Shown piece after piece: positions 1 to 24,900 of a stretch of DNA of 64,000 nt. Origin of the DNA: Myxocyprinus asiaticus (lineage: Eukaryota; Chordata; Actinopteri; Cypriniformes; Catostomidae). The notes beneath the pieces were generated by a model. The model worked only from the letters and a program-made list of their open reading frames with translations, had not been told where the DNA came from and made no database searches. How positions within the stretch are numbered: position 1 is the stretch's first letter; every line of letters starts with the position of its first letter. The stretch covers positions 25,084,931 through 25,148,930 of the forward strand of contig NC_059372.1 in NCBI RefSeq assembly GCF_019703515.2, written 5' to 3'. The translations under genes were made by a program, and so were the position numbers.

Positions 1-96
1 TGTTGACTTTCCGACTTAAAAATATTGAAATTTTTCCAATTCAGTTAAGTTCACTTTTCAACCATGAAGACTGAGGGTAAAAAAAAAAAAAAAATT
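1..96. other. Unassigned AT-rich flank
   Basis: No gene or repeat boundary is recognised here. A homopolymer A run near position 80-94 abuts the SINE that follows. Confidence 0.4.
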
Positions 97-519
97 CTCC
101 CCCTTTTTCTCCCCAATTTGGAATGCCCAATTCCCAATGCACTCTAAGTCCTCGTGGTGGCATCGTGACTCGCCTCAATCTGGGTGGCGGAGGATGAATC
201 TCAGTTGCCTCCTCGTCTGAGAGTGCCAATCCATGCATCTTATCACGTGGCTTGTTGAGCGTGTTACCGCGGAGACAAAGCGCATGCGGAGGCTTCGCGC
301 TATTCTTCGCGGCATCCACGCACAACTCACCACATGCCCCACCGAGAGTAAGAACCACATTATAGCGACCATGAGGAGGTTACCCCATGTGACTCTACAC
401 TCCCTAGCAACCGGGCCAATTTGGTTGTTTAGGAGACCTGGCTGGAGTCACTCAGCATGCCCTGGATTCGAACTCGCAGCTCCTGGGGTGGTAGTCAGCG
501 TCAAGACTCGCTGAGCTAC
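97..519 (-). repeat. tRNA-derived SINE (copy 1)
   Basis: Read on the minus strand, the element begins with a tRNA-like head holding an A-box-like TAGCTCAGCGAG (about 508-519) and a B-box-like GTTCGAATCC (about 465-474). A roughly 350-bp body follows. It ends in a purine-rich tail next to an A/T homopolymer. A second copy with the same body and orientation lies at 14678-15101. The long open frames across it are not protein genes. Target-site duplications are not evident for this copy. Confidence 0.8.
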
Positions 520-1261
520 TTTTAATTATCTTAAAAGATTAATTCAGACGAGCTGTTCAGGTTGTAGTCCAAAAACCCAGAAGAGAATTTGCCATGGGCT
601 CCCTCTGGGTTTTCCTATGGGTTTTTATAATGGGGTTTTGCAACTTCAGTAAAATAAGGTCTGTTGTACACATTATCTGACAATATGTGGACATTTTGTT
701 CTACAACATAAATTACACAGTCATGCCTCAAACATGTGTAACCTTTAAAATTCACGTATGAGGTATGAAAGTGTTTAATTTAAAACCCATAGGAATATCC
801 TGGCAAATTTGACTTCCGGGTTCACCTACAAATTAACGTCACGGCTGAACAACTCTAAAGCATCACAAAACAAACACCACTGATTAGACTAAAATCAATA
901 AATTATACCATTAAATCATTTTTTTTTTTAATCAATAAAAATCTTTAACATGAACATTAAACAATGTAACACAAATTACATATTTAAATGAACCATGTAA
1001 AAAAATTACAGTTAAAATGTAAATGATTAACTTTTTCAACATGGTTGGAAAATCACTATACACACATTTGAGCAGCCTCTTCTTCCTCTGATCTTTGCCC
1101 TTGGAAGTTATTTTCCACAAGATTTTGTATTTTCAAAATACATGTTTTTAACATTGATAACACCAATGACATGAAATCAGTAGACAAATATTCTTTTTAA
1201 ATTATTAATTATTGCATTTTTGCACACTTGTTAGGCCTTGCACTAACACTTGACCTAAATA
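520..1261. other. Gene-free AT-rich stretch
   Basis: I see no exon, RNA gene or recognisable transposon in this roughly 740-bp stretch. It has only AT-rich sequence and short homopolymers. Confidence 0.4.
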
Positions 1262-1531
1262 CAGTGGCATGCAAAAGTTTGGGCACACCTGATCAAAATT
1301 TCTGTTGCTGTGAATAGCTAAGCGAGCAAAAGATGGCCTGCTTTCCAAAAGGCTTAAAGTTAAAGATGACACATTTCTTTAATATTTTAAGCAATTTTAC
1401 TTTTTTATATTAATCTTTTACAGTTTCAAAATAACAAAAAGGAAAAGGGCCTGAAGCAAAAGTTTGGGCACCCTGCATGGTCAGTACTTAGTAACACCCC
1501 CTGGCAAGTATCACAGCTTGTAAAAGCTTTT

Positions 1532-1715
1532 GGGGCAGTGGTGGCTCAGTGGTTAAGGCTCTAGGTTACTGATCAGAAGGTTGGGGGTTCAAGCCCCAGC
1601 ACCACCAAGATGCCACTGTTGGGCCCTTGACCCTATCTGCACTCTGACCCCAGCTTAGCTGGGATATGTGGAAAAAAAAGAATTTCACTGCAAATGTGTG
1701 ATAAATAAATATAAT
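1532..1715 (+). repeat. tRNA-derived SINE inside Tc1 element
   Basis: It begins GGGGCAGTGGTGGCTCAG, contains an A-box-like TGGCTCAGTGG and a B-box-like GGTTCAAGCCC, and has a body ending in AATTTCACTG followed by an A/T-rich tail. This is the layout of a common teleost tRNA-derived SINE. It lies between the left inverted repeat and the 3' end of the transposase remnant of the host Tc1 element, so it inserted later than the host. Confidence 0.8.
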
Positions 1716-1724
1716 TAATTAAAA

Positions 1725-2709
1725 TTAATTAATTTTGTAGCCAGCTAAGTGTCTTTCAATTTTTGTTTGGGGGATTTTCACACATTCTTCCTTGCAAAAG
1801 TCTTCTAGTTCTGTGATATTCTTGGGCCGTCTTGCATGCACTGCTCTTTTGAGGTCTATCCACAGATCTTCGATGATGTTTAGGTCAGGGGACTGTGAGG
1901 GCCATGGCAAAACCTTCAGCTTGCGCCTCTTGAGGTTGTCCATTGTGGGTTTTGAGGTGTGTTTAGGATCATTATCCTGTTGTAGAAGCAATCCTCTTTA
2001 CATTTTCAACTTTTTTTACAGATGATGTGATGTTTGATTCCAGAATTTGCTGGTATTTAATTTAATCCATTCTTTAATCTACCAGTGAAGTGTTCCCCTG
2101 TGCCACTGGCATCAACACAAGCCCAAAGCATGATCGATCCACCCCCTGTGCTTAACAGTTGGAGAGGTGTTCTTTTCATGAAATTCTGCACCCTTTTTTC
2201 TCCAAACATACTGTTGCTTATTGCGGCCAAAAATTTAGATTTTAACTTCATCAGTCCACAGGACTTTTTCCCAAAATGCATCAGGCTTGTTTAGATGTTC
2301 ATTTGCAAACTTTTGATGCTGAAATGTGTGGTGAGGATGCAGGAAAGTTTTTCCTCTCATGACTCTTCCATGAAGGTCATATTTGTGCAGGTGTCGCTGC
2401 ACAGTAGAACAGTGCACCACTACTCCAGAGTCTGCTAAATCTTCCTTAAGGTCTGTTTGCAGTCAAACAGGTGTTTTGATTTGCCTTTCTAGCAATCCTA
2501 CGAGGAGTTCTCTCTGAAAGTTTTCTTGGTCTTCCAGACCTCAACTTGAACTCCACTGTTCCTGTTAACTGCCATTTCTTAATTACATTATGAACTGAGG
2601 AAACAGCTACCTGAAAATGCTTTGCTATCTTCTTATAGCCTTCTCCTGCTTTGTGGGCATCAATTATTTTAATTTTCAGAGTGCTAGGCAGCTGCTTAGA
2701 GGAGCCCAT
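1725..2709 (-). pseudogene. Tc1-like transposase pseudogene
   Basis: On the minus strand the fragments run in order from the N-terminus at about 2709 (MGSSKQLPS, helix-turn-helix region with GEGYKKIAKHF, then the GRPRKLS hook) through WTDEVKI near 2235-2245 (first catalytic D). A GGGSIMLWACV segment follows near 2110-2170. The C-terminal DNDPKHT and [11 protein letters not shown] segment lies in 1725-1991. These are the DDE hallmarks of Tc1 transposases, which cut and paste DNA at TA sites. The pieces lie in different frames with stops between them, so no functional protein is made. Confidence 0.88.
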
Positions 2710-2875
2710 GGCTGCTGATTGTTGGGACAAGATTTGAGGAGTCAGAGTATGTATAAAACTTTGAAATTTGCATCACCTTGCCTTTCCAAATGATGATTGT
2801 GAACAAGCCATAGCCCTAAAAGCTAATTAAGGTCTGAGACCTTGGTAAAAGTTATCTGAGAGCTCAAATCTCTTG

Positions 2876-3230
2876 GGGTGCCCAAACTTTTGCATGGTGC
2901 TCCTTTCCCTTTTTTCACTCTAAAATTGTACAAAATAAAAATAATACACTAGTATTGATTCAAATGTTGAAAAGAATGTTTCATCTTTAACTTTATGCCT
3001 TCTGGAGATCAGATCATCTTTTACTCACTTAACTATTCACAGCAACAGAAACTTTGACCAGGGGTGCCCAAACTTTTGCATGGTGCTGCTTTCCTTTTTT
3101 TCACTCTAAAATTGTGCAAAGCAAAAATAATACACTAATCTTGCTTAAAATGTTGAAACTTTATGCCTTTTGGAGATCAATTCATCTTCTACTCACTTAA
3201 CTATTCACAGCAACAGAAATTTTGACCAGG
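2876..3230. repeat. Tandem duplication of Tc1 terminal segment
   Basis: About 185 bp at 2876-3060, starting GGGGTGCCCAAACTTTTG and ending near AACTTTGACCA, is repeated with modest divergence at 3061-3230. The real terminal copy then follows to 3256. The element therefore has extra terminal-repeat copies on its right side. Confidence 0.8.
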
Positions 3231-3256
3231 GGTGCCCAAACTTTTGCATGCCACTG

Positions 3257-4098
3257 TAACTGTAAATGTCATAGAAGTGGTGAACCAAATGAAGGGGACA
3301 AGCGTTTTTCAGGCAGTTGACAAATTCAAATATATTTTCTAAAAAATGTGTAAAACAACATAGAGTCAAACCATTTCGTATTATTTAATAAAAGGTAAGG
3401 TTAAAGAATGAGGACTTTTAAATAGGGTTTCTTGACTGTTTGAAATCTTTTTCATGACTGAAAAGTCAAGGGACATGTTTAGCACCATATGTTGAAAATG
3501 ACCAACATGTTAGTTTAGGTAATATGTTAGTTTAGGCCTACTGTGTAATCGTAATTCTAGTTACCAGGGGGTCTATTTTTGACAGACAATGGCATCTGTT
3601 TTCTTGTGCAATCAGGGTCTGTGTATTCTGCCCCCAACATACCACCCCTCATTCAGCAGGAAGAGGAGTGTGAATTCATTGTTTTAACGTCAGGTCCTGC
3701 ATTTAGGGACACTCACAGTACCTTCACATGGCATTCAGTCCACCCAGAGAGACGAAACAGGACTAGATGAGGTATTCGGATATTATATGTTAATTAAATT
3801 ATATATGTAAATAATTGCAGTACATGTTTGGAGTTTGACCTTTATTAAAAGTTTTCTTTGAACTATATGGCCCTATACAGACAGGTTTCTGTTGGTTGTT
3901 TTGGAATTATCTTTAGGAAGTGTTTTAGAGTGTTTGTTGACCTTGGATCAGAAATAACTTCCCAAGGATCCTAAGCATGCTCAGCAAACATTTTTCACAT
4001 TATATCTATTTTTTGAATAGATTTAGGCATACAAATGTGTAAATGTGGCTCACGCATATATTGTGCAGAAGATCTAAAGGTCTTTATTGTATTTCCAG
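3257..4098. other. Upstream region of rnf207
   Basis: The first coding exon of rnf207 starts directly after a splice-acceptor-like tttccag (4092-4098), so at least one untranslated exon should lie upstream, perhaps in this stretch or further left. I cannot place that exon or a core promoter with confidence. No repeat family is recognised. Confidence 0.4.
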
Positions 4099-17096
<12,998 letters not shown>

Positions 17097-18999
17097 AACC
17101 ACTTGTGTTAATTTGACTTATTACCCCCAAAATGCGAAAACACACAATATGCATGCACTTATGTAAATGTAATATACAGTAGCTTGAGAACAGAGGTGTT
17201 ATAAGAGCACTCCTTGCTTCCCCGCACAGTCAGTGTCAAATAAAAAAAATTATAAGCTTTCATTAAATGTGTTGTTTATTTTAAAGGTTTTTCATTTTGC
17301 TGAAGATGTCAATAATGTAAGCCAGTACAGTTATCATCCAAGAGGTAGGGTGTTCCTCTCCTGTCCAATTTTACACATAGCATTGCACAAGTACAGTGCT
17401 GCTTGTAATATTGCATGTGTTAAAATGTCCATAACCTGTATGTATTTCTAGTGCTCTTCATTGAAAGTGTGCAACAAATTCCTGTTCTTTACCTAATGTC
17501 TATATAAACTACTTCATGCCAGGAGGAAAGTTGTGTTACATTTCTCTCAGAATATCTGAAAGATTAAGACTTTGGATACAGCGTATGCTCTGCAGTCTCC
17601 CTCTGCCATTCAGCCCTCTGAATGTCACCTTCATAGAAATGTTTTTGTGTTGAATTATCATGCAAGCGTGAAGGAAAGTGAAAAGGATATGGTAATGAGT
17701 GAGTGTGGGAATGAAGACAAAGACACAAATGCATCTGACACAGGAGTTAGATAAGAGGTCATGAGTGGACACTGGCAGACTTTTTGAATTGTGTGAGCCA
17801 GGAAATACAAATGTTGACGTTGTTTGCGCCATGTAAAGACCAGTGGAGGAAAAACTAATCTTGCTACCCACATTGGAGTATAAAGAGAGGAATTAATGCT
17901 GTAATTTATCAGAAATATTTATTTTTCTAATCATAATATTAAAATTGTCCAACAACATTAAGAAATCACAGATATTTAGAGATTGTCATAAATCAGCATT
18001 TACATTTTGTAGGCCTATTATAACTGGCAGCATTAGGGCTTTAGCGAATAAAAAGTCACATGATAAACTCATTTTTACACAAAAGGACAATCTCTAGAAT
18101 GTAATTTCAGTAACTATCAAGTCCAAATTAAAGGGACGGTTCGCCCAAAAATTAAACTTCTCATCATGTACTAGCCTCTTGTTGTTCCAAACTTGTATGA
18201 CTTTCTTTTGTAGAACACAAAAGGAGGTATGAAAGCCTGAGTCGCCATTCACTTTCATAAAAGTAAATGGGGACTGAGGCTGTAAGTCCTTGACATTCTG
18301 CCAATCATCTTTTGTTTTCAATTGAAGAAATAAAGTCATACAGGTTTGGAACAACACAATAGTGTGTATATGACAACAGAATTTGAATTTGCGGGTGAGC
18401 TATCCCTTTTTTCTAAATAAAAACGCTTTACCATAAGGTATTTAAAAATCAAATTAAAAAACTTTGTATGTAAATGAGTAGTAATGAAGTGCTATCCTGG
18501 AACTCATTTCAAAGGTGTCTAACCATAAAACCAGGAGACTTAAAGATGGCAAAAATGAAACAGCGTATGATATTACATGTGTGATGTGCGAAGAGTATGT
18601 GACAAAGGTTTCATGAGACTAATGCCAAAACAGCAGTATTGTAAATACGAGGATACATGACATATGAATTGTATGTAGACATTACTAGCACAGAAGCAGT
18701 AAGAAAACAGAAGCATTATGGAATGTAGGTGAAAAGACAGATATGGAGAAATGTGGTGTTTGTGTGTGGGTGTATCTCTGACGGTGTTAAGGGTAGAAGC
18801 TCCACCCTGCTCAGAGATGACCAATGTGTCTCAGAGCAGATCAGCGGGTCAGTTTTACTGTGCTGCCACCTCATGAATCTGTGCTGCCCCCAGGGGGCGC
18901 GCTATGATGCCACCAGGCAACTAGCTCGCTCACAGTGCCAGTCAGAGGTGTCCAGGTGTGCACTTTCAGGCTATTTCCTCCCTTTAATGCAGCACAGCC
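17097..18999. other. rnf207/icmt tail-to-tail spacer
   Basis: The stretch should hold the 3' UTRs of both genes. A polyadenylation signal AATAAA for rnf207 is at 17239-17244, about 140 bp after the stop. A foldback MITE lies at 18132-18410. No further exon is recognised. Confidence 0.6.
18132..18410. mobile_element. TTAA-type foldback MITE
   Basis: The left end AAGGGACGGTTCGCCCAAAAA and the right end GGTGAGCTATCCCTTTT are inverted. TTAA precedes the left end. The arms contain the pair TTGTTCCAAACTTGTATGAC and GTCATACAGGTTTGGAACAA, common in this abundant fish family. Related copies lie at about 26111-26350 and 26364-27014, with fragments near 39370-39445 and 40500-40575. Confidence 0.7.
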
Positions 19000-21900
19000 T
19001 TATGAGTTAACCCTGATCCCTGAGATGAAGGGCAAACCAGTGAAGACCTTCTTTTTGTATTCAATGTAGTCCTCTCCAAAGAAATGGATGAGTGAGATCT
19101 CCTCTTCCTCAATCCGCTCTCGGAAGAACCGCCAGCTGGCAACCGTATATCCAAATATACATATCGGGTTGCACAGTATTATCTGGGAAACAGATAATCA
19201 ATAGTACTATTTAAGACCAAGACAAGTAATGAAATCAAAAGACAAAGTGTTTATCAAAAGACCATATGTCACAAGTTTTCTTGGCCATTATTAAGATTTA
19301 TTTTTAAGGATATGACAAGATAGGATATCTTAAGGGTTCCCACTCCTTTGACTAATTAATTTACATGACTTTTCCATGACCTTCACTGTTAAAAATGTCC
19401 ATAATTTTAACTTTAAACAAATTTAAAAAAATGCTACAGTAAAAAAACAAAACAAAAAAACATTAATTGGTTAACGGGTAGTTACCTTAAAATAAGGTGC
19501 ACCCAGTTATTCTAATCCAACACACTTTGTCAAATTCTGCAAATATCTCCTCACAGTCTGCTAGCTGTCCGTTCTGTGGGTGGGCTGAAAAAAAATCTAG
19601 TATTTGTACACAGCCCTTGCTCTGTAAATGGGACAAAAACAAAGGGATCATGCTGATCCACACAACACTACTCCAGTCAATCAGCAACGGGGTGGTTCTT
19701 GCGCGTGCACAGGATGGGGGGGTGGGTGCAGAGTGAGAGGGAAATTCATTAGAAGAGCGACAACAAATCTGGCTGATGTGAACTTTCTAAGTTGTGAGTG
19801 TCTGGAGCTGGTGTGCGTAAAACTGTCTCGTGTGCATGAATTTGGGGGGCGGAACTTCCAAAGGAGCACTGAAGGGAGGGGTGTGCTTGTTTTGGCAGCT
19901 GAGTTCGAATATCAACAGTGTTTCTCAGGAATCGCTGAGTGCACCTTTAACATATACGGTAAAAAATTATAAAATATTTAACAAGAAAATACATTACAAT
20001 ATATATATTTTTTAAATGTAAAAAGCATAATTTTATAGTATAATTAACAGTAGAAATGTATATTATATTTAAAAGTAGAATACATGTACTTTTTACGGTA
20101 AACTATTGTTAAAATTATGGTGAAAAACAATAATCGGGCATTTCCAGAGGTCCCTGTGTGACCCATCACATTTCAATATATTTTATGTGAATAGTTGTTT
20201 CTTCTAATTTTTTATATCAGTTATGTACATTGGGGTATTCTGTGTTATATTTTAGTTAATGCTTATTGCATTATTTTAGTGTCACGTGTTACGCTGATGG
20301 TATTTTGTGTTTGTTTGGGTAACACTGTGCACTGTCTATTCATGTGTATTAATTATTGCTCCTGTAAGTGTCACTTTTGATGATACTCTTGATGAACCAA
20401 TGGAATGTTCCAGGATCAATACAAGTTCAGCTCAATCGACAGTATTTGTGGCACAGTATTGATTACCACAAAATTAATTTTGAATAATAAAAAAAAAAAT
20501 TATAAAAAAAGCAAAAATCGAGGTTACAGTGAGGCACTAACAATGGAAGTGAATGGGCCCATTTTTGGAGTGTTTAAAAAGGCAGACATGTGAAGCTTAT
20601 AATTTTATAAAAACACATACATTAATTCTTCTGAATATTATTAAGAGTTGTTTAAATCATAATTTTTTTACAGTTGTTTTAGGGATTGCTGACATTACAT
20701 TGTCATGGCAACGAAGCCTGGCTATAACTTTACACAGACAAGGTTAGTAAGTGATTTTATCACACTAAAATAATGTTAACACATATTGTTTATATCTTGT
20801 GGCTACACTTATTTTTTCCGGTAAATGTCTGCTAGTATTTTAACATAAATTTAACAGAATTTTTTTTTACAGTGTTAACAGTCATTTGTGATGATGGTAG
20901 ACCGATATATCGCCGATATTAGGAATTTAAAAATTATCGGCCGTTAAATTTTCCCATTTGGCCGATTCATTCTCAAGATGCGACGGAAATAGCCTGAGAA
21001 TCACCTGCTTGCACATGAAGGAGCCGCCTAAGAGATGTAAATAACCAATCACTTTTTTGTAAGTGCCATCGCGTTACCACAATAACAGTTCGGTGTGCAG
21101 CACAGTCTCATTTAAACGGTCCAAATATCAGACAGACGCATATGAGCTCATGAGGTTTAAAGTGCTCCCGTGTCCATGTCTTGTCTAATGATAAAAAAAG
21201 TCAAACACGACAGTCAGTCCATGACACTCCAAGCAGTCGTACAACTGAAAAAAGCACTGTATGTACAATTAGTTCGATTTTTTCTTTTTTAGGGATGTCA
21301 TAACATATCAATCTAACGATTATTGACTGGCATGTTATTTTATCAATATATTTTTGAAAATTATTAAAATTAGCCGACATTTAAATTAGACTTGCTTTCC
21401 AATTCACTCAGTTGGGCTCTGTTTATCAGTCTGGTGTAATAGCGTTGGGAGACCACAATAGGGCGATATGCCTTTTACTGAAGGCGGTCACGGTCACAAT
21501 CACTCACACACACAAACACACACACAGGACGAGCTGAAGCGGGGCAGATGGCAGTCCAAAGGTTTTTGTACTTCTTCAAGAATGAACAGTGACGTTGATA
21601 AGGTTAGTGAAACTGGTGTAACTGCGTGACGTTTATTATGCAAATTCTCTGTATGTAGCATTGAATAGTTCTTTCATTCAAGCTGTCAAACAACAAAAAG
21701 ACACACTTGTTACTGAAAATACATTGTGTAGGCTCTATGAAAGATACTTATACACAATATATCATCCAGTAATGACTAGAGTAAATAATATTTGTCCTTT
21801 GATAATGATTTGGGTTGAATTTAATGGAAAACTATGCGAATTGCGCACTGTGGCACTTTAGAATGTTGACGCTGAGTATTAGCGGTGTGTTCATACCTTT

Positions 21901-24900
21901 GAAGAAAATAAATAATTGTTTTGAATTTTCAAATGTTGTCTGCCAGATGTGTCTGGTGTGAAATTAACCCTGCCGCTCATAGTTTACCACAGTTGTGTTG
22001 AGAAATATATTTGAAAACACAAAGACTATTGTGCAATAAGCAGCCCTATTTATATCTGAAAAAATAAAAAAAAATAAAAATGGACATATCATTAATCATC
22101 AGGAAAATCTTTCGATTATCGATGTGTGAAAAAGGCATAGATCCCAAGCCTAGTCTTTTTGTAAAAATAAATAAATAAATTGTTTGCTAATGTGCACATT
22201 CCGTCCGTGGTTGCTGGACTACTGTGTGCACTGTTATTTCCTTCATCCTTTTGTATTACAATTTCTTTATGTAAAAACAATTACTAAAATGGGAAGACTA
22301 AACAGAAACCAGAAGAAACTACTATCTACCTAAAACACACAAAATCTAATTTTGAAAGATTTTTTATTATTTTTCAAAGTTAAAGTTTTGTGTGAAAATC
22401 TGAAAAAATATCAAAAAATTTACCGATATAGCTGATGGAAACGCAAATTATTGCTAAAATTTCACAAATGTCAACATAATATTTTTCCGTTTAACTCTAG
22501 TGCATAAACTCTATGTCGATACTTCAAATGTTGTGAAAAACTGGAAACACTTTTTATTGAGAAAATTGGCATTAACGCAAAAATAATGTCACATGACAGA
22601 ATTTACTCCAATCGTTAGCCTGTGTTAATCATGACGACAAGGTATACATCCTTGAAAGCCAATTTATTGTACGTGAAGCATTACTCGCACTGTTATGGAT
22701 TGGTCTTAAGGGCATACCTGCACAGATCCGATGTTGCAAACACATCTGCGTCATGACACTTCCATGAGTGCCAACACAAATATCTCTCATGCACCTGTCA
22801 TCGACAAGTGCACAGAGAACAAATGAATGGCCACTCTTTGCGATTAATTTAATCGCAGTAGCCATCCATTTATTTATTAAAGTTGCTTTTCCACACATTC
22901 AAAATAATAGACGGCAGTCATGAAATTAGCCACAATACAAAAAACATATAATTTCTGTGCACAAAGATGTTTTAAATTTAAAATAAATACACAATACTAG
23001 GAGAAAAGCTTCAGTGTGCTTTTTTGGAATACTAACATATAGCCCAATTCTATAAAATTATTGTTTAGCTTACTTTTGAAAAAATGCCAGCAAAATTCCC
23101 TGTATTAAATAAACTACCAAACGAATAAAGCATTAAATGAATTTTTTTTTTTTTTTTTTTTAATTACTAAATGAAAAAATAATATTGTTAGGCCTAGATA
23201 TATAATTGAATCTTATACACAAACTTAAATTAGCCTTTATTTATAAATTACCCTGTTCGGTAAACGATAAAAGTCAGCTGAATGACATTCTCAGAATGTT
23301 CTACACTTTTTCAAGACTATAAACTATCAGAACTATTTGTCCAATGCGGAGTTCACTTTCAGAAAACTAGCTTTTTAACATTTCAAAACTTTTAAATATT
23401 TTAAATCGAACCCTCTTCTCCTTGAATCACATTTGCTGAGCTTCTTCAGAAAATGTAAATTGCATTATGATGCTAAAATTAATTTTAGATCAAGTTCAGT
23501 TGTTTGTTAAAAGTTGCTGGACAAATATACGGGACATAATGCAGTTGAGATGGCAATGCGTTAGATTAGATGATTGTTCAAAATAGCCTATTGAATATCA
23601 GGAATGTATCATATAAACCCTGATATTGCACCGCATACATTTTTCTTTAATAGCTGTGCACACAGCATATACACATTGATGGATGGTCCTTATACTAAGA
23701 CTGAAAGTTTCCCACTACTTGGTGCAGGTTGCCATCTTGTACAGGGCAATGACAATTCGCTTTTGGGTCGGAACCGGTGGCAACCTGCGATAAGCGCAAC
23801 ATCGGGACCAATATTACAGTCCTATCAGAAGGGCAACAGCTCCCTTTTGATTGCACTTCCTCGTCTTCTGATTGCATTTATTTGTGAAATTTAAACGACA
23901 TTAAGCTGGCTAATTTCAATGAATTGTCTCAATACTCTCGCTATTTTACCAAAACTTCAGGGGGAAAATAAATTGGGACATCTGGGAGGCAAAAGGTACT
24001 CAATTCTGTATGGAAATGGCTTAAAGGCAGATTTATTTTGTGATAAACCAAAACTTTTGCGACAGTGTTTTTTTTAAGCATGACGTCATCATACACACCA
24101 TTTTTATTGATAAAAGGCCATTTGAATGGAAACAGGCAGAAGACGGCAAATTTCGCAAACATTTTTTACGCATTTTCACTTTAAAATAACAAAACAGCAT
24201 GAAAAGTGGATGGAAACTCAATTGAAAAGAGTCATTTGATAGCAATTACAAACCACATAATGTTAGTGTAAGTGAACAGAACTGCTTATAACGTCTCATA
24301 ACACACTCATTTTGATGCTGTGAACTCTTCATTTACTGTCACCTGCACTAAGATTTGAATCAATACCTAAATTAATGAATGTTAAGTTATTAGCTTTAAT
24401 ATACCTTGGAGCAAATGTAGGTGTTCTCTGATGAAGCACGTTCAAATGCGAATGAGGAATGACACGGTTTAATCCATAGCATGTTCTTCTCAATATTTAT
24501 TTAAAGATTTTTAAAAAGAAAGAAAAAACTCTGCATGTATCCTCTTTATGTACCTCGTGTCACTATTACAAGTGACCCAGCAACAACGTTTTTTTATTGA
24601 ATCTTTTTGAGCATTTCGATAAAATCTGATTTAAAACAACTCAAACACACATAACTCCCATAGGATCTCATTGTAAAAGGGCAAACGCTTATCAGAGTAA
24701 TTGCGGCAGAGCAACAGTTGCTTAGACAGGATTGGGCAGAAACGCTTTTAGCGAAGGGTCAATTCTACTCTGATTTACTCAAGAAATTCTTTATTGCCAT
24801 ACAGCTAATATTGTTGGCTCCTGTATGATAAATTGCTTGTGTTTTCCCTAGGGATGCACAGATGTATAGGCCAATCATCAGTACTGGTCGATAAAAGCAG

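Larger units (their letters stand above)
1262..3256. mobile_element. Dead Tc1/mariner-like transposon
   Basis: The ends are inverted copies starting CAGTGGCATGCAAAAGTT (1262 inward, and reversed ending at 3256). TA dinucleotides flank both (1260-1261 and 3257-3258), the Tc1/mariner target duplication. The inverted repeat extends about 200 bp and contains internal copies of the motif AAAAGTTTGGGCACC. The interior carries a broken minus-strand Tc1 transposase. A SINE sits at about 1532-1715 and a tandem duplication of the terminal segment near the right end, so the element has been static for some time. Confidence 0.9.

Noticed and set aside
233..514. 93-codon plus-strand frame near the start
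   Set aside because: It lies wholly within a tRNA-derived SINE whose second copy at 14.7-15.1 kb does not keep the frame.
3579..3770. 63-codon frame upstream of rnf207 as a coding exon
   Set aside because: No family similarity and no splice support; at most it overlaps an untranslated exon.
19497..19972. Overlapping open frames of 79-114 codons in icmt intron 4
   Set aside because: They fall in a MITE-like insert with inverted ends, are in several frames and match no known protein.
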